Assembly: GCA_903913355.1 (NCBI GenBank) | Contig: CAIWKU010000407.1 | Location: 1 to 7,857 of the forward strand | Source: an uncultured Bacteroidota bacterium | Lineage (GTDB): Bacteria; Bacteroidota; Bacteroidia; Chitinophagales; Chitinophagaceae | Direction: 5' to 3' | Length of the DNA stretch: 7,857 bases | In this document: positions 1 to 6,055 of the stretch, one piece after another | How positions within the stretch are numbered: position 1 is the stretch's first letter | How the letters are laid out: each line of letters starts with the position of its first letter | Made by a program: the position numbers and the translations under genes | The notes under the pieces: model-generated | What the model saw: only the letters and a program-made list of their open reading frames with translations | Told to the model about the DNA's origin: nothing | Database searches by the model: none

Positions 1-914
1 TATTTGGGTATGATAATGAATTGGTGAAAAGTCTGTTCCTGAAAAAGACCGGAACAGGTATGTATGAATTGAAAGAAGAATACCGTACACAACGTTTGGT
101 AGAAGCCCATTTCAAACAACTTGACCAGGATACACACCATGCAAAAATCAGGCAGGGTTTGTATAACCTGATCAGCAATGTGATTCTGTTTGATTCAGAA
201 GAAGCAGACGGCCAATATTTTCATTTCCGTTTTGGTATCGAAGAAACATCCTCGTTTAGAAATTTAGAGGCCGGAACAAGGGAACAATTGAAAAATTTAT
301 ATGTCAATTATTTCTTTCGCCGACAGGATGATTTCTGGATGAAAGAAGCATTACAGAAATTACCGGCCTTGAAACGGGTGACGAATATGCTGGTTTGCGG
401 AGAAGATTTAGGACTAGTACCGGATTGTGTTCCTGATGTAATGAAACAACTCGGCTTATTAAGTCTTGAAATTCAAAGAATGCCAAAAGACCCGACCAAA
501 GAATTTTTTCATCCCAATGATGCGCCTTATCTGAGTGTAGTAACACCGGCAACGCATGATATGAGTACCATTCGGGGTTGGTGGGAAGAGGATAAAGAGA
601 AAATACAACATTTCTATAATCATGAGTTAGGGCAATTTGGAGAAGCACCCTATTACTGTGAAGCCTGGATCAATAAAGCGATTGTATTACAACATTTGTA
701 TTCTCCGGCTATGTGGACTGTATTTCAACTACAGGATTTATTAGGAATGGATGAAGCTTTACGCAGATCAAATCCCGCAGAGGAAAGAATTAATATTCCT
801 GCCGATCCCCACCATTATTGGAGATACAGGATGCATCTTACGCTGGAAACACTTAACCAGGCAAATGATTTCAATCAGGGATTACTCAGGTCCATTAAGG
901 CATCCGGAAGATAG
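1..914 (+). CDS. malQ: 4-alpha-glucanotransferase (amylomaltase), GH77, C-terminal part
   Basis: The gene is cut by the left window edge: the frame is open from base 3 and 303 residues remain. GH77 enzymes transfer alpha-1,4-glucan segments between maltodextrins in the cytoplasm. Counting from the first full codon, the catalytic acid/base Glu lies in MLVCGEDLG (Glu codon 402-404, residue about 134). The transition-state Asp lies in TPATHDMSTIRGWW (Asp codon 558-560, residue about 186). The nucleophile Asp motif must lie upstream of the window. The EDLG context, the LSLEIQRMPK segment and the ending HYWRYRMHLTLE...SGR resemble the long DPE2-like MalQ of Bacteroidota, which in that family carries N-terminal starch-binding domains; those domains would be outside the window, so their presence is inferred. 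The next gene starts 60 bases downstream on the same strand, and no terminator hairpin is visible between them. Confidence 0.93.
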   Translation, partial: FGYDNELVKSLFLKKTGTGMYELKEEYRTQRLVEAHFKQLDQDTHHAKIRQGLYNLISNVILFDSEEADGQYFHFRFGIEETSSFRNLEAGTREQLKNLYVNYFFRRQDDFWMKEALQKLPALKRVTNMLVCGEDLGLVPDCVPDVMKQLGLLSLEIQRMPKDPTKEFFHPNDAPYLSVVTPATHDMSTIRGWWEEDKEKIQHFYNHELGQFGEAPYYCEAWINKAIVLQHLYSPAMWTVFQLQDLLGMDEALRRSNPAEERINIPADPHHYWRYRMHLTLETLNQANDFNQGLLRSIKASGR

Positions 915-974
915 GATTCAGACAATAGTGAAACCGGCTAAATGCATTAGTTTTATGGCCCTAAATGAACTATT

Positions 975-1991
975 TTGAAGCTTAGTTATTTCCGGCAAAA
1001 CCTGCCTTTTGAATATCCCTTTACCATTTCACATGGAAGAACCAAAACGCACCAACCATCGCTGGTTGTGGTTCTTGAAATGGGCGCTTTTACCGGTGTA
1101 GGAGAAGCCCCTGCAATTGTTTACTACAATATTACTGTTGATCAAATGATTGACGATCTGGAAAGTAAACGGAGTCTTGTAGAGAAATTTGCTTTTACAG
1201 AACCTGAACGATATTGGCATTACCTGCATCATGTATTTCCGGATAATCCTTTTCTGGTTTGTGCACTGGATATGGCAGCCTGGGATTTGTATGGTAAGAT
1301 GAAAGAGAAACCCTTGTTCGAATTGTGGAACACTCCCTGGAAGAATACCCCGGTTACGGATTACACCATTGGTATTGATACCATTGATAAAATGGTAGCT
1401 AAAATGCAGGCAAAACCCTGGCCGGTATATAAAATCAAATTGGGAACAACAGAAGATATACAAATTGTTAGTTCCTTACGTAAACATACATCCGCGAAAC
1501 TAAGGATAGATGCGAATGCCGGCTGGACAACTCAGGAAGCACTTGAAAAAATTCCGCAACTAAAAGCATTGGGTGTAGAGATGATTGAGCAGCCACTGGC
1601 TAAAGAAGATTGGGGAGGAATGAAAGTACTCTATGAAAAATCAGATTTGCCATTATTTGCAGATGAAAGTTGTGTGTTTGAAAAAGATGTAGAAAAATGT
1701 TATCAATACTTTCATGGCATTAATATCAAGCTAACCAAATGCAGTGGCATCACACCAGCTATCAGAATGATACAGAAAGCAAGAGAACTGGGTATGCAGG
1801 TTATGATGGGCAGTATGAATGAATCTACGATTGGCTCGGCTGCGATTGCCAATTTTCTTCCGCAACTGGATCATGTAGATATGGATGGCCCATTGTTATT
1901 ATCACAGGATATTGCATCTGGAATTGAATTTGATTTTGGAGAGGTTCGGTTATCAGGCAGACCCGGATTAGGAATTGTTCCTATTGGATAA
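975..1991 (+). CDS. Dipeptide epimerase (enolase superfamily, L-Ala-D/L-Glu epimerase-like)
   Basis: This 338-residue cytoplasmic enzyme of the mandelate racemase/enolase superfamily is expected to epimerise the second residue of a dipeptide, classically L-Ala-D-Glu from murein recycling. The catalytic set is complete. It comprises the acid/base lysine in YKIKLG (Lys153, Lys155), metal ligands Asp179 (DANAGW), Glu205 (EQP) and Asp230 (ADES), and the opposite-face lysine in NIKLTKC (Lys252, Lys255). The dipeptide-binding DxD motif near the C-terminus is DMDGP (Asp302, Asp304). Spacing fits the L-Ala-D/L-Glu epimerase family. Substrate cannot be fixed from sequence, because Bacteroidota relatives include enzymes acting on other dipeptides. 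The start is called at TTG 975, since an in-frame TGA lies at 966-968 and the protein begins with the usual MKLSYFRQNLPFEYPFTISHG-type N-terminus. The nearby ATG at 965 is one frame off. No clear Shine-Dalgarno is seen. Confidence 0.9.
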   Translation: MKLSYFRQNLPFEYPFTISHGRTKTHQPSLVVVLEMGAFTGVGEAPAIVYYNITVDQMIDDLESKRSLVEKFAFTEPERYWHYLHHVFPDNPFLVCALDMAAWDLYGKMKEKPLFELWNTPWKNTPVTDYTIGIDTIDKMVAKMQAKPWPVYKIKLGTTEDIQIVSSLRKHTSAKLRIDANAGWTTQEALEKIPQLKALGVEMIEQPLAKEDWGGMKVLYEKSDLPLFADESCVFEKDVEKCYQYFHGINIKLTKCSGITPAIRMIQKARELGMQVMMGSMNESTIGSAAIANFLPQLDHVDMDGPLLLSQDIASGIEFDFGEVRLSGRPGLGIVPIG

Positions 1992-2105
1992 ATAAATCAC
2001 TTGCAGTAACACATTTTTAAGATGCTTTCCTTGTTTTTATTTTCGATCAAACGATAATTTTCACTAAACCCATTTAATAGGTCTTAACGAATCAATAACA
2101 GAGTT

Positions 2106-2119
2106 TGCCATTTCTGGCA
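2106..2119 (+). other. Small inverted repeat upstream of the secreted-protein gene
   Basis: TGCCA and TGGCA flank a TTTC loop (5-bp stem), ending 37 bases before the ATG at 2157. It has no T-tract, so it is not a terminator. It could be an operator or a chance palindrome. The rest of the 165-base gap 1992-2156 shows no gene, no terminator after the epimerase and no convincing promoter. Confidence 0.25.
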
Positions 2120-2156
2120 TTGCGTTTGGATGATAGTAAGTATAAAACTTTAGATT

Positions 2157-2489
2157 ATGAAAAAGTTACTACTTACCTCAATGATCGTTACCGCTTTTCT
2201 TTTCGCAAACGAAACAAAAGCGCAGGTTAGGTTCAGAGCAAATATTCATATTGGAGCAAGGCCTGTAATTGTGCAGGACCATTATTATACGAATTACAGG
2301 AGACCTGTAATTGTGGAACAACCCGCCTATCCTGATTACTATTATGCAAACGGTGGATATTACGCAGACCACCGCTATGCAACCGTAAGAGACTATGACA
2401 GAGGTTACAGCAGAGGAAGAGAAATGGAGCATTTTGACCTTGACAGAGGTCGTAGCGAACATGGCAGATACGGACGCGGCAGAGGATAA
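2157..2489 (+). CDS. Small secreted Tyr/Arg/Gly-rich protein of unknown function
   Basis: I do not recognise a named family. The 110-residue product has a clear signal peptide: Lys2-Lys3, a hydrophobic core through about residue 17, and a likely signal peptidase I site after Ala22 (ETKA/QV). The mature part of about 88 residues is unusual, with 13 Tyr and 15 Arg plus many Gly, His and Asp, and it ends in an RGRG tail (GRYGRGRG). It contains a short internal repeat, RPVIVQ at 35-40 and RPVIVE at 49-54, each followed by Tyr-rich sequence. There are no cysteines after the signal peptide and no lipobox. Such low-complexity exported proteins are common in Bacteroidota and often poorly conserved. 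The gene stands alone between a 165-base upstream gap and its own strong terminator, so it is probably monocistronic. An envelope or stress role is conceivable but not supported by sequence. Confidence 0.8.
   Translation: MKKLLLTSMIVTAFLFANETKAQVRFRANIHIGARPVIVQDHYYTNYRRPVIVEQPAYPDYYYANGGYYADHRYATVRDYDRGYSRGREMEHFDLDRGRSEHGRYGRGRG
2262..2315 (+). repeat. 12-bp direct repeat with an interposed complementary 9-mer
   Basis: CCTGTAATTGTG occurs exactly at 2262-2273 and again at 2304-2315, 42 bases (14 codons) apart, and encodes the PVIV part of the protein repeat. Between them AATTACAGG (2292-2300) is a perfect 9-base complement of CCTGTAATT in both copies. With the second copy it forms a 9-bp stem with a 3-base loop (AGA). 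With the first it forms the same stem with a 21-base loop. Confidence 0.85.
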
Positions 2490-2515
2490 TTCCTTTACTA
2501 TCCCGCTATGCTAAG

Positions 2516-2545
2516 GGCATGAAGAGAATTCTTCATGCCTTTTTT
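2516..2545 (+). terminator. Strong intrinsic terminator after the small secreted-protein gene
   Basis: GGCATGAAGA (2516-2525) pairs perfectly with TCTTCATGCC (2530-2539) across a GAAT loop, and six Ts follow (2540-2545). The stem can extend by A-T pairs into the tract. It lies 26 bases after the TAA at 2489. The other strand has no T-run after the stem, so it acts for + transcripts only. It separates the secreted-protein gene from trmH. Confidence 0.92.
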
Positions 2546-2633
2546 GTTGCAACCTGCTATGAAGATGACTGGGTGCAGAAAATGAGTTTTTTTTACTCAA
2601 TGCGAATATCGAATTTCGTTGTTTAGAAAGTGT

Positions 2634-3236
2634 ATGACAGAAGAAAGAACAGATAAATTATTGGGTGTGCTGAATAAGCGCCAGACCGATCTTGCGGTGG
2701 TAATGGAGAACGTGCATGACCCCCATAATATTTCAGCGGTGATGAGAACCTGCGATGCAGTAGGTATTCAGGATATATATGTACTCACTACTAAAATAGC
2801 TACCCATAAAAAATTTGGAGCCAGAAGCAGTAGCAGTGCTGCAAAATGGTTAACCATTCATCAATACACAGATGCGGTTACTTGTTTTGCGGATTTGCGT
2901 AAAAAGTATAGCAAGATATTGACCACACATCTGGGAACAGATTCAGTGGGTTTATATGATATTGATTTCACCCAAAGTATTGCCCTGGTTTTTGGGAATG
3001 AACATGATGGGGTAAGTGAGGAGATCCGGAATCTGGCCGATGGTAATTTTATTATTCCTCAAATGGGTATTATACAGAGCCTGAATATTTCAGTGGCCTG
3101 TGCTGTGAGTATTTATGAAGCCATGCGCCAGAAAACAATTGCCGGGCATTACCAGGAAACAAGGATGGAGGCAGAACGAATGGCTGAATTGAAGAAAAAA
3201 TGGGGATTTTATGAAGATCAACTTCCAACAGAATGA
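2634..3236 (+). CDS. trmH: TrmH-family tRNA/rRNA (guanosine-2'-O-)methyltransferase
   Basis: This SPOUT-class methyltransferase uses S-adenosylmethionine to methylate a ribose 2'-OH; TrmH proper modifies G18 in the tRNA D-loop. All three SPOUT motifs are present in the 200-residue product. Motif 1 is ENVHDPHNISAVMRTCDAVG (residues 25-44), with the catalytic Arg38. Motif 2 is ALVFGNEHDGVSEE (117-130). Motif 3 is IPQMGIIQSLNISVACA (141-157), which helps form the trefoil knot that binds the cofactor. A charged helical tail follows, as in TrmH. The ATG at 2634 is preferred over the TTG at 2619: it gives the typical start MTEERTDKLLGVLNKRQ and has purine-rich AGAAAG five to ten bases upstream. The stop overlaps the next gene by 4 bases. 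Assignment to TrmH over a related SpoU paralogue is likely from length and N-terminus but not certain. Confidence 0.88.
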   Translation: MTEERTDKLLGVLNKRQTDLAVVMENVHDPHNISAVMRTCDAVGIQDIYVLTTKIATHKKFGARSSSSAAKWLTIHQYTDAVTCFADLRKKYSKILTTHLGTDSVGLYDIDFTQSIALVFGNEHDGVSEEIRNLADGNFIIPQMGIIQSLNISVACAVSIYEAMRQKTIAGHYQETRMEAERMAELKKKWGFYEDQLPTE

Positions 3237-3712
3237 AAAAGATATTGATTAGTATTTGCCTTCTGCTTATTTATGGATCGGTCGTGAGTCAGTCAGTCAA
3301 AAAAATAAAAATGGATGAACTCCTCCATTTAATGGATACCTGTAACAGTCCGCTGGTAATTAATTTTTGGGCGAGTTGGTGCGGCCCCTGTGTAAGGGAG
3401 ATTCCCTGGTTTGAGAAGAATGTACAGGAAATGAAAGGGAAAAAAATTAAGCTGATCCTGGTAAGTCTTGATTTTGCGGATGAATTTCCTAAAGGAATCG
3501 CAGGTTTTGCCAGAAAGAACGGATATCAATCAGAGATCTATTGGCTGAATGAAACGAACACAGATGAATTTTGTCCCAAAATTGACAAATCATGGGATGG
3601 AACCATTCCGGTTACCATGATGGTAAACAATAAAAAGAAGTATCGAAAATTCTTTGGTCAGCAAATACCTGAAAAAAGACTGCAATTAGAATTGCAGCAA
3701 TTAATTGATTGA
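3233..3712 (+). CDS. TlpA-like periplasmic thioredoxin-fold protein
   Basis: The 159-residue product has a signal sequence (MKKILISICLLLIYGSVVSQ, residues 1-20) without a lipobox, so it should be a soluble periplasmic or loosely anchored protein. The thioredoxin fold shows the FWASWCGPC active site (Cys50, Cys53), the TlpA/ResA-like continuation VREIPWFE, and the cis-proline in GTIPVT (Pro126). Two extra cysteines, Cys37 and Cys114, lie outside the CxxC. The family acts in thiol-disulfide exchange at the envelope, for example cytochrome c maturation or disulfide reduction; the specific partner is unknown. The start ATG overlaps the trmH stop (ATGA at 3233-3236), implying translational coupling, though the two functions are unrelated. 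The 3' end overlaps the convergent 68-residue gene by 12 bases and contains that strand's terminator. No + strand terminator is visible after the TGA. Confidence 0.9.
   Translation: MKKILISICLLLIYGSVVSQSVKKIKMDELLHLMDTCNSPLVINFWASWCGPCVREIPWFEKNVQEMKGKKIKLILVSLDFADEFPKGIAGFARKNGYQSEIYWLNETNTDEFCPKIDKSWDGTIPVTMMVNNKKKYRKFFGQQIPEKRLQLELQQLID
3672..3697 (-). terminator. Minus-strand intrinsic terminator inside the thioredoxin coding sequence
   Basis: On the - strand CTGCAATT (3697-3690) pairs perfectly with AATTGCAG (3687-3680) around a 2-base CT centre, so in practice 7 bp with a 4-base loop. TC and then six Ts (3677-3672) follow. It begins 4 bases past the TAA (3703-3701) of the small membrane protein gene and would end the mltG-BrkB-small protein transcript. 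On the + strand the same bases encode LQLELQ of the thioredoxin, and no T-run follows in that direction. Confidence 0.75.
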
Positions 3713-3907
3713 TTCCTCTTCCTCTTCTTCCCGTAATTTAGCCAATTTACGCAATAGGTATGAAACCACGTAAAGAGCCAACAGGCTTAAGATAGACATG
3801 ATAACACCCGCCACACTTCCATAACGGATACCTTCAGCCAATGCATAAGTGGCAACGAAAAGGATGGCTAACACAAGAAAAATCCGGAATTTAGGGTTGG
3901 TGATCAT
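3701..3907 (-). CDS. Small two-helix membrane protein, unknown function
   Basis: The 68-residue product has two predicted membrane helices, about residues 8-24 and 30-52, and a highly charged C-terminal tail (RKLAKLREEEEEESIN) with six consecutive Glu. By the positive-inside rule the basic residues after helix 2, and those before helix 1, suggest both ends are cytoplasmic. I do not recognise a family. The ATG at 3907-3905 is the only reasonable start. It lies 72 bases after the BrkB-family gene on the same strand, with no terminator between, so it is probably the last gene of the mltG unit. Reality is supported by the sensible hydrophobic pattern, the intrinsic terminator just past its stop, and the absence of a competing gene across most of its length. 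Its stop region overlaps the thioredoxin gene tail to tail by 12 bases. Confidence 0.8.
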   Translation of the reverse strand: MITNPKFRIFLVLAILFVATYALAEGIRYGSVAGVIMSILSLLALYVVSYLLRKLAKLREEEEEESIN

Positions 3908-3979
3908 GCGCAGTGATTTTGGTAATCAGTTTTTAGATGCAGAAATTACCCAATTTCCATAAATTTCAGAAAAATTATT

Positions 3980-4948
3980 TTAAAATGATTCTCCCTGGCT
4001 GGCTATTTCTTTCCAGCTTCTTTCTTCTGCTTCTTTTGTAAGATAGGTGATGCTGACATTCAGTTCAAATCCGATCAGGAGTATCAATGAATTAATATAA
4101 ATAAGCAGCATAATAATCAAAACAGTACCAATAGAGCCATACACTTTATTGTAGGAAGCAAAATTGTTTACCCAGTAGGAAAACAGGATCGTGGTGGTTA
4201 AGGTGAGGATGGTGGCTAATATTGACCCGGGTGACAAAAGATTCCATCGCTTTTTAACCGATGGGGCAAACTTGTAAATAAAGGCAATTCCATAATATAA
4301 GAGTGCGACAATAATCAGCCATCGGGTAGCATTCCACCAGGATACCCGGGTTTCTTTCTGTAAATTAAATACATGCTTCAGCAGATAGATTAGCTGGGTT
4401 CTGCCCAGTAATAATAGCAGGGTAGAAATCAGCACCAATACTATCAATATCAAAGTAAGCCGGATAGCCCGCCATCTTTTGTAAAGGAAGATCTTTTTGT
4501 TTTCATGGATGGATTTATCAAATGTCCGGATAATTCCCATCATGGCATTGGATGCATAAAATACAAGTAAGATAAAACCAAAGGAAAATACGCCCACATG
4601 TTTGGCTAATAAACCATCTACTATATTCTTGATAAATTTGAATGTATCTGAATTGGGACTGATATCCTTAAATAAAGCCAGGATCTGTAATTCCAGTTTA
4701 TCAGGTTGTGGCAGATAGGGTAGTAGTGAGAATAAAAACAAAACAGCCGCAGGCAAAGCCATGATCAGGTTAAACGAAATAGCGGCAGCTCTTTCATTCA
4801 AGCCAAGTTTATTCACTTGTTTTAAAAAGAATCCCACTACATCATATACCGGCAGTCCCCTGAATCCGGGTACTATCCAGTTTTTGCTTTTTCTAAGCAG
4901 AAAAGCAATGGGAGCGGACCTGAGTAGGATTCTTTCAATACGTGTCAA
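3980..4948 (-). CDS. YihY/virulence factor BrkB family inner-membrane protein
   Basis: This 322-residue protein belongs to the family once mis-annotated as ribonuclease BN; its molecular function is not settled. Six membrane helices are visible at roughly residues 56-79, 118-141, 162-182, 207-227, 240-261 and 271-296. Family hallmarks are NERAAAISFNLIMALPA in helix 1, the YASNAMMGIIRTFDKSI segment after helix 2, LLSPGSILAT before helix 5, and YGSIGTVLIIMLLIYINSL with GFELN in helix 6. The start is TTG at 4948-4946: the frame is closed by a TAA upstream inside the mltG 3' end, no ATG or GTG precedes the helices, and the TTG overlaps the mltG stop in a TTGA junction, so translation is probably coupled. 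No Shine-Dalgarno is visible. The N-terminal 50 residues are basic and probably cytoplasmic. Confidence 0.9.
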   Translation of the reverse strand: MTRIERILLRSAPIAFLLRKSKNWIVPGFRGLPVYDVVGFFLKQVNKLGLNERAAAISFNLIMALPAAVLFLFSLLPYLPQPDKLELQILALFKDISPNSDTFKFIKNIVDGLLAKHVGVFSFGFILLVFYASNAMMGIIRTFDKSIHENKKIFLYKRWRAIRLTLILIVLVLISTLLLLLGRTQLIYLLKHVFNLQKETRVSWWNATRWLIIVALLYYGIAFIYKFAPSVKKRWNLLSPGSILATILTLTTTILFSYWVNNFASYNKVYGSIGTVLIIMLLIYINSLILLIGFELNVSITYLTKEAEERSWKEIASQGESF

Positions 4949-5988
4949 TGCTGGGGTTCGTTTTGCTTTTTACGGGCCATATAGATATCCAGGGCTTTCT
5001 GGTATTCTTTGGCATATTGACTATGTTCAGCAAAATTGCTGCTGAAATGTGAATACCCGCTGAAATCACTTTTTGCCACAAAGAACAGGTAATCGGTTGC
5101 AGGAGCGCCTAATACGATATCTATTGTTTTAGCTGATGGTGTACAAATGGGCCCAGGAGGCAATCCTTTTCGCTTATATGTATTGTAAGGCGAAGGGTTG
5201 GACAGGTATTTTTCATAGATCCTGGTAAGGGCAAAGTCTTTCATGGCAAATTTGATGGTAGGACAGGCCTGTAATGCCATGCTTTTGTGTAAGCGGTTGA
5301 GGTATACACTGGCGATCTTGTATTTATCGCTCTCATAATTGGTTTCCTCTTCTACAATCGAGGCCAGTATATAGGTTTGTTCGGGAGTCAGATGTATGTT
5401 TTGTGCTTTATCCAGTCTTTCGTTCTTTTTCCAGAAAGCATTTTTAGCATCCGACAAGCGCTGAAATATTTTGGATAGCGGGGTTTTCCAGTAAAATGTA
5501 TATGTATCCGGTATAATCAGTGTAAAAACGGTGCTGGTATCTACACCAAATCTTTCCAATGAATCATTTGATTGCAGGAATTGCATAACTGATAACGAAT
5601 CTGGTGCCAGGTTTTTGCTGATCAGTCTGGCTAGATCTTCTTTGGTACGAAGTTTATTGATCACTAATTTATATTGCGCCAATGAGCCATTTTTGAGCAT
5701 ACGGGCAATACTAATCATGCTTTGCCCTTTTTTTACTTCATACCTTCCTGGCTTAATCTTATTCCAGTTACCAATTCGTGAAAACAACAGGGAGAAGACA
5801 AAAGCGTTTTTAATGATATCTTTTTGTTCCAGAGCCTCTAATACAGACGCTTTGCCGGTTTGTCCTTCTGGTATCTCAAAGCTTTGCATTTTCTCTGAAA
5901 AACCGGTTCCAGAGCCTATCAGCACCCAGCCCAAGTAACCGGCAGTAAGAAGCAGGATAAGAATTAGCGTAGTGGCTGCTTTTTTCAT
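4945..5988 (-). CDS. mltG: Endolytic murein transglycosylase MltG (YceG family)
   Basis: MltG is an inner-membrane-anchored enzyme that cuts nascent glycan strands in the periplasm and limits their length. The 347-residue product has one N-terminal membrane helix (about residues 5-24). A LysM-like module follows around 77-101 (KIKPGRYEVKKGQSMISIA), then the catalytic YceG domain. The catalytic Glu is Glu213 in ILASIVEEETN, matching Glu218 of E. coli in ASIVEKET. Other hallmarks are IIPDTYTFYW (158-167), ASVYLNRL (226-233), NPSPYNTY (264-271), GLPPGPICTPS (275-285) and YLFFVAKSD (300-308). The usual LQTDPT is LQACPT here (Cys242). Length is close to the usual 340. The ATG at 5988 is clear but has no Shine-Dalgarno, and it lies 12 bases past the U-tract of the secG terminator. 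Its stop overlaps the start of the BrkB-family gene. Confidence 0.95.
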   Translation of the reverse strand: MKKAATTLILILLLTAGYLGWVLIGSGTGFSEKMQSFEIPEGQTGKASVLEALEQKDIIKNAFVFSLLFSRIGNWNKIKPGRYEVKKGQSMISIARMLKNGSLAQYKLVINKLRTKEDLARLISKNLAPDSLSVMQFLQSNDSLERFGVDTSTVFTLIIPDTYTFYWKTPLSKIFQRLSDAKNAFWKKNERLDKAQNIHLTPEQTYILASIVEEETNYESDKYKIASVYLNRLHKSMALQACPTIKFAMKDFALTRIYEKYLSNPSPYNTYKRKGLPPGPICTPSAKTIDIVLGAPATDYLFFVAKSDFSGYSHFSSNFAEHSQYAKEYQKALDIYMARKKQNEPQH

Positions 5989-6003
5989 GACATCAATTTA
6001 AAT

Positions 6004-6032
6004 AAAAACCCTGTCTGAAACGACAGACAGGG
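6004..6032 (-). terminator. Intrinsic terminator of the lptE-TPR-secG operon, just upstream of mltG
   Basis: On the - strand CCCTGTCTG (6032-6024) pairs perfectly with CAGACAGGG (6017-6009) around a 6-base TCGTTT loop, followed by five Ts (6008-6004) and then ATTTAAA. It lies 23 bases after the secG stop. The U-tract ends only about 15 bases before the mltG ATG, which is unusually close for a terminator between separate transcription units. Confidence 0.9.
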
Positions 6033-6055
6033 CAATTAAGTATCTTTTTATTCCT

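Noticed and set aside
948..955. TAGTTTTA as a Bacteroidota -7 box (TAnnTTTG) for the epimerase gene
   Set aside because: One mismatch in the key G and no TTTG at the expected upstream distance; too weak to call a promoter.
751..978. 75-codon + strand open frame over the malQ 3' end
   Set aside because: It overlaps the conserved malQ C-terminus in another frame, has no protein-like features and simply runs to the TGA before the epimerase; a shadow frame.
1029..1463. 144-codon - strand open frame inside the epimerase gene
   Set aside because: It lies wholly antisense to a complete enzyme gene and its translation has no recognisable motif or plausible composition.
2125..2153. TTTG followed by TATAAAACTTTAG as a promoter for the secreted-protein gene
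   Set aside because: The downstream element does not match TAnnTTTG without an insertion and would leave almost no leader before the ATG at 2157.
2583..2599. TGAGT / ACTCA inverted repeat around a T-rich loop before trmH
   Set aside because: Only a 5-bp stem with a 7-base loop and no T-run after it; likely chance in a poly-T stretch, though it lies in the trmH upstream region.
3940..3970. GAAATT / AATTTC short inverted repeats in the gap between the BrkB-family and small membrane protein genes
   Set aside because: 6-bp AT-only stem without a following T-tract; probably AT-rich background and not a terminator.
5531..5938. 135-codon + strand open frame antisense to mltG
   Set aside because: Fully covered by conserved mltG coding sequence; no start context or motifs.
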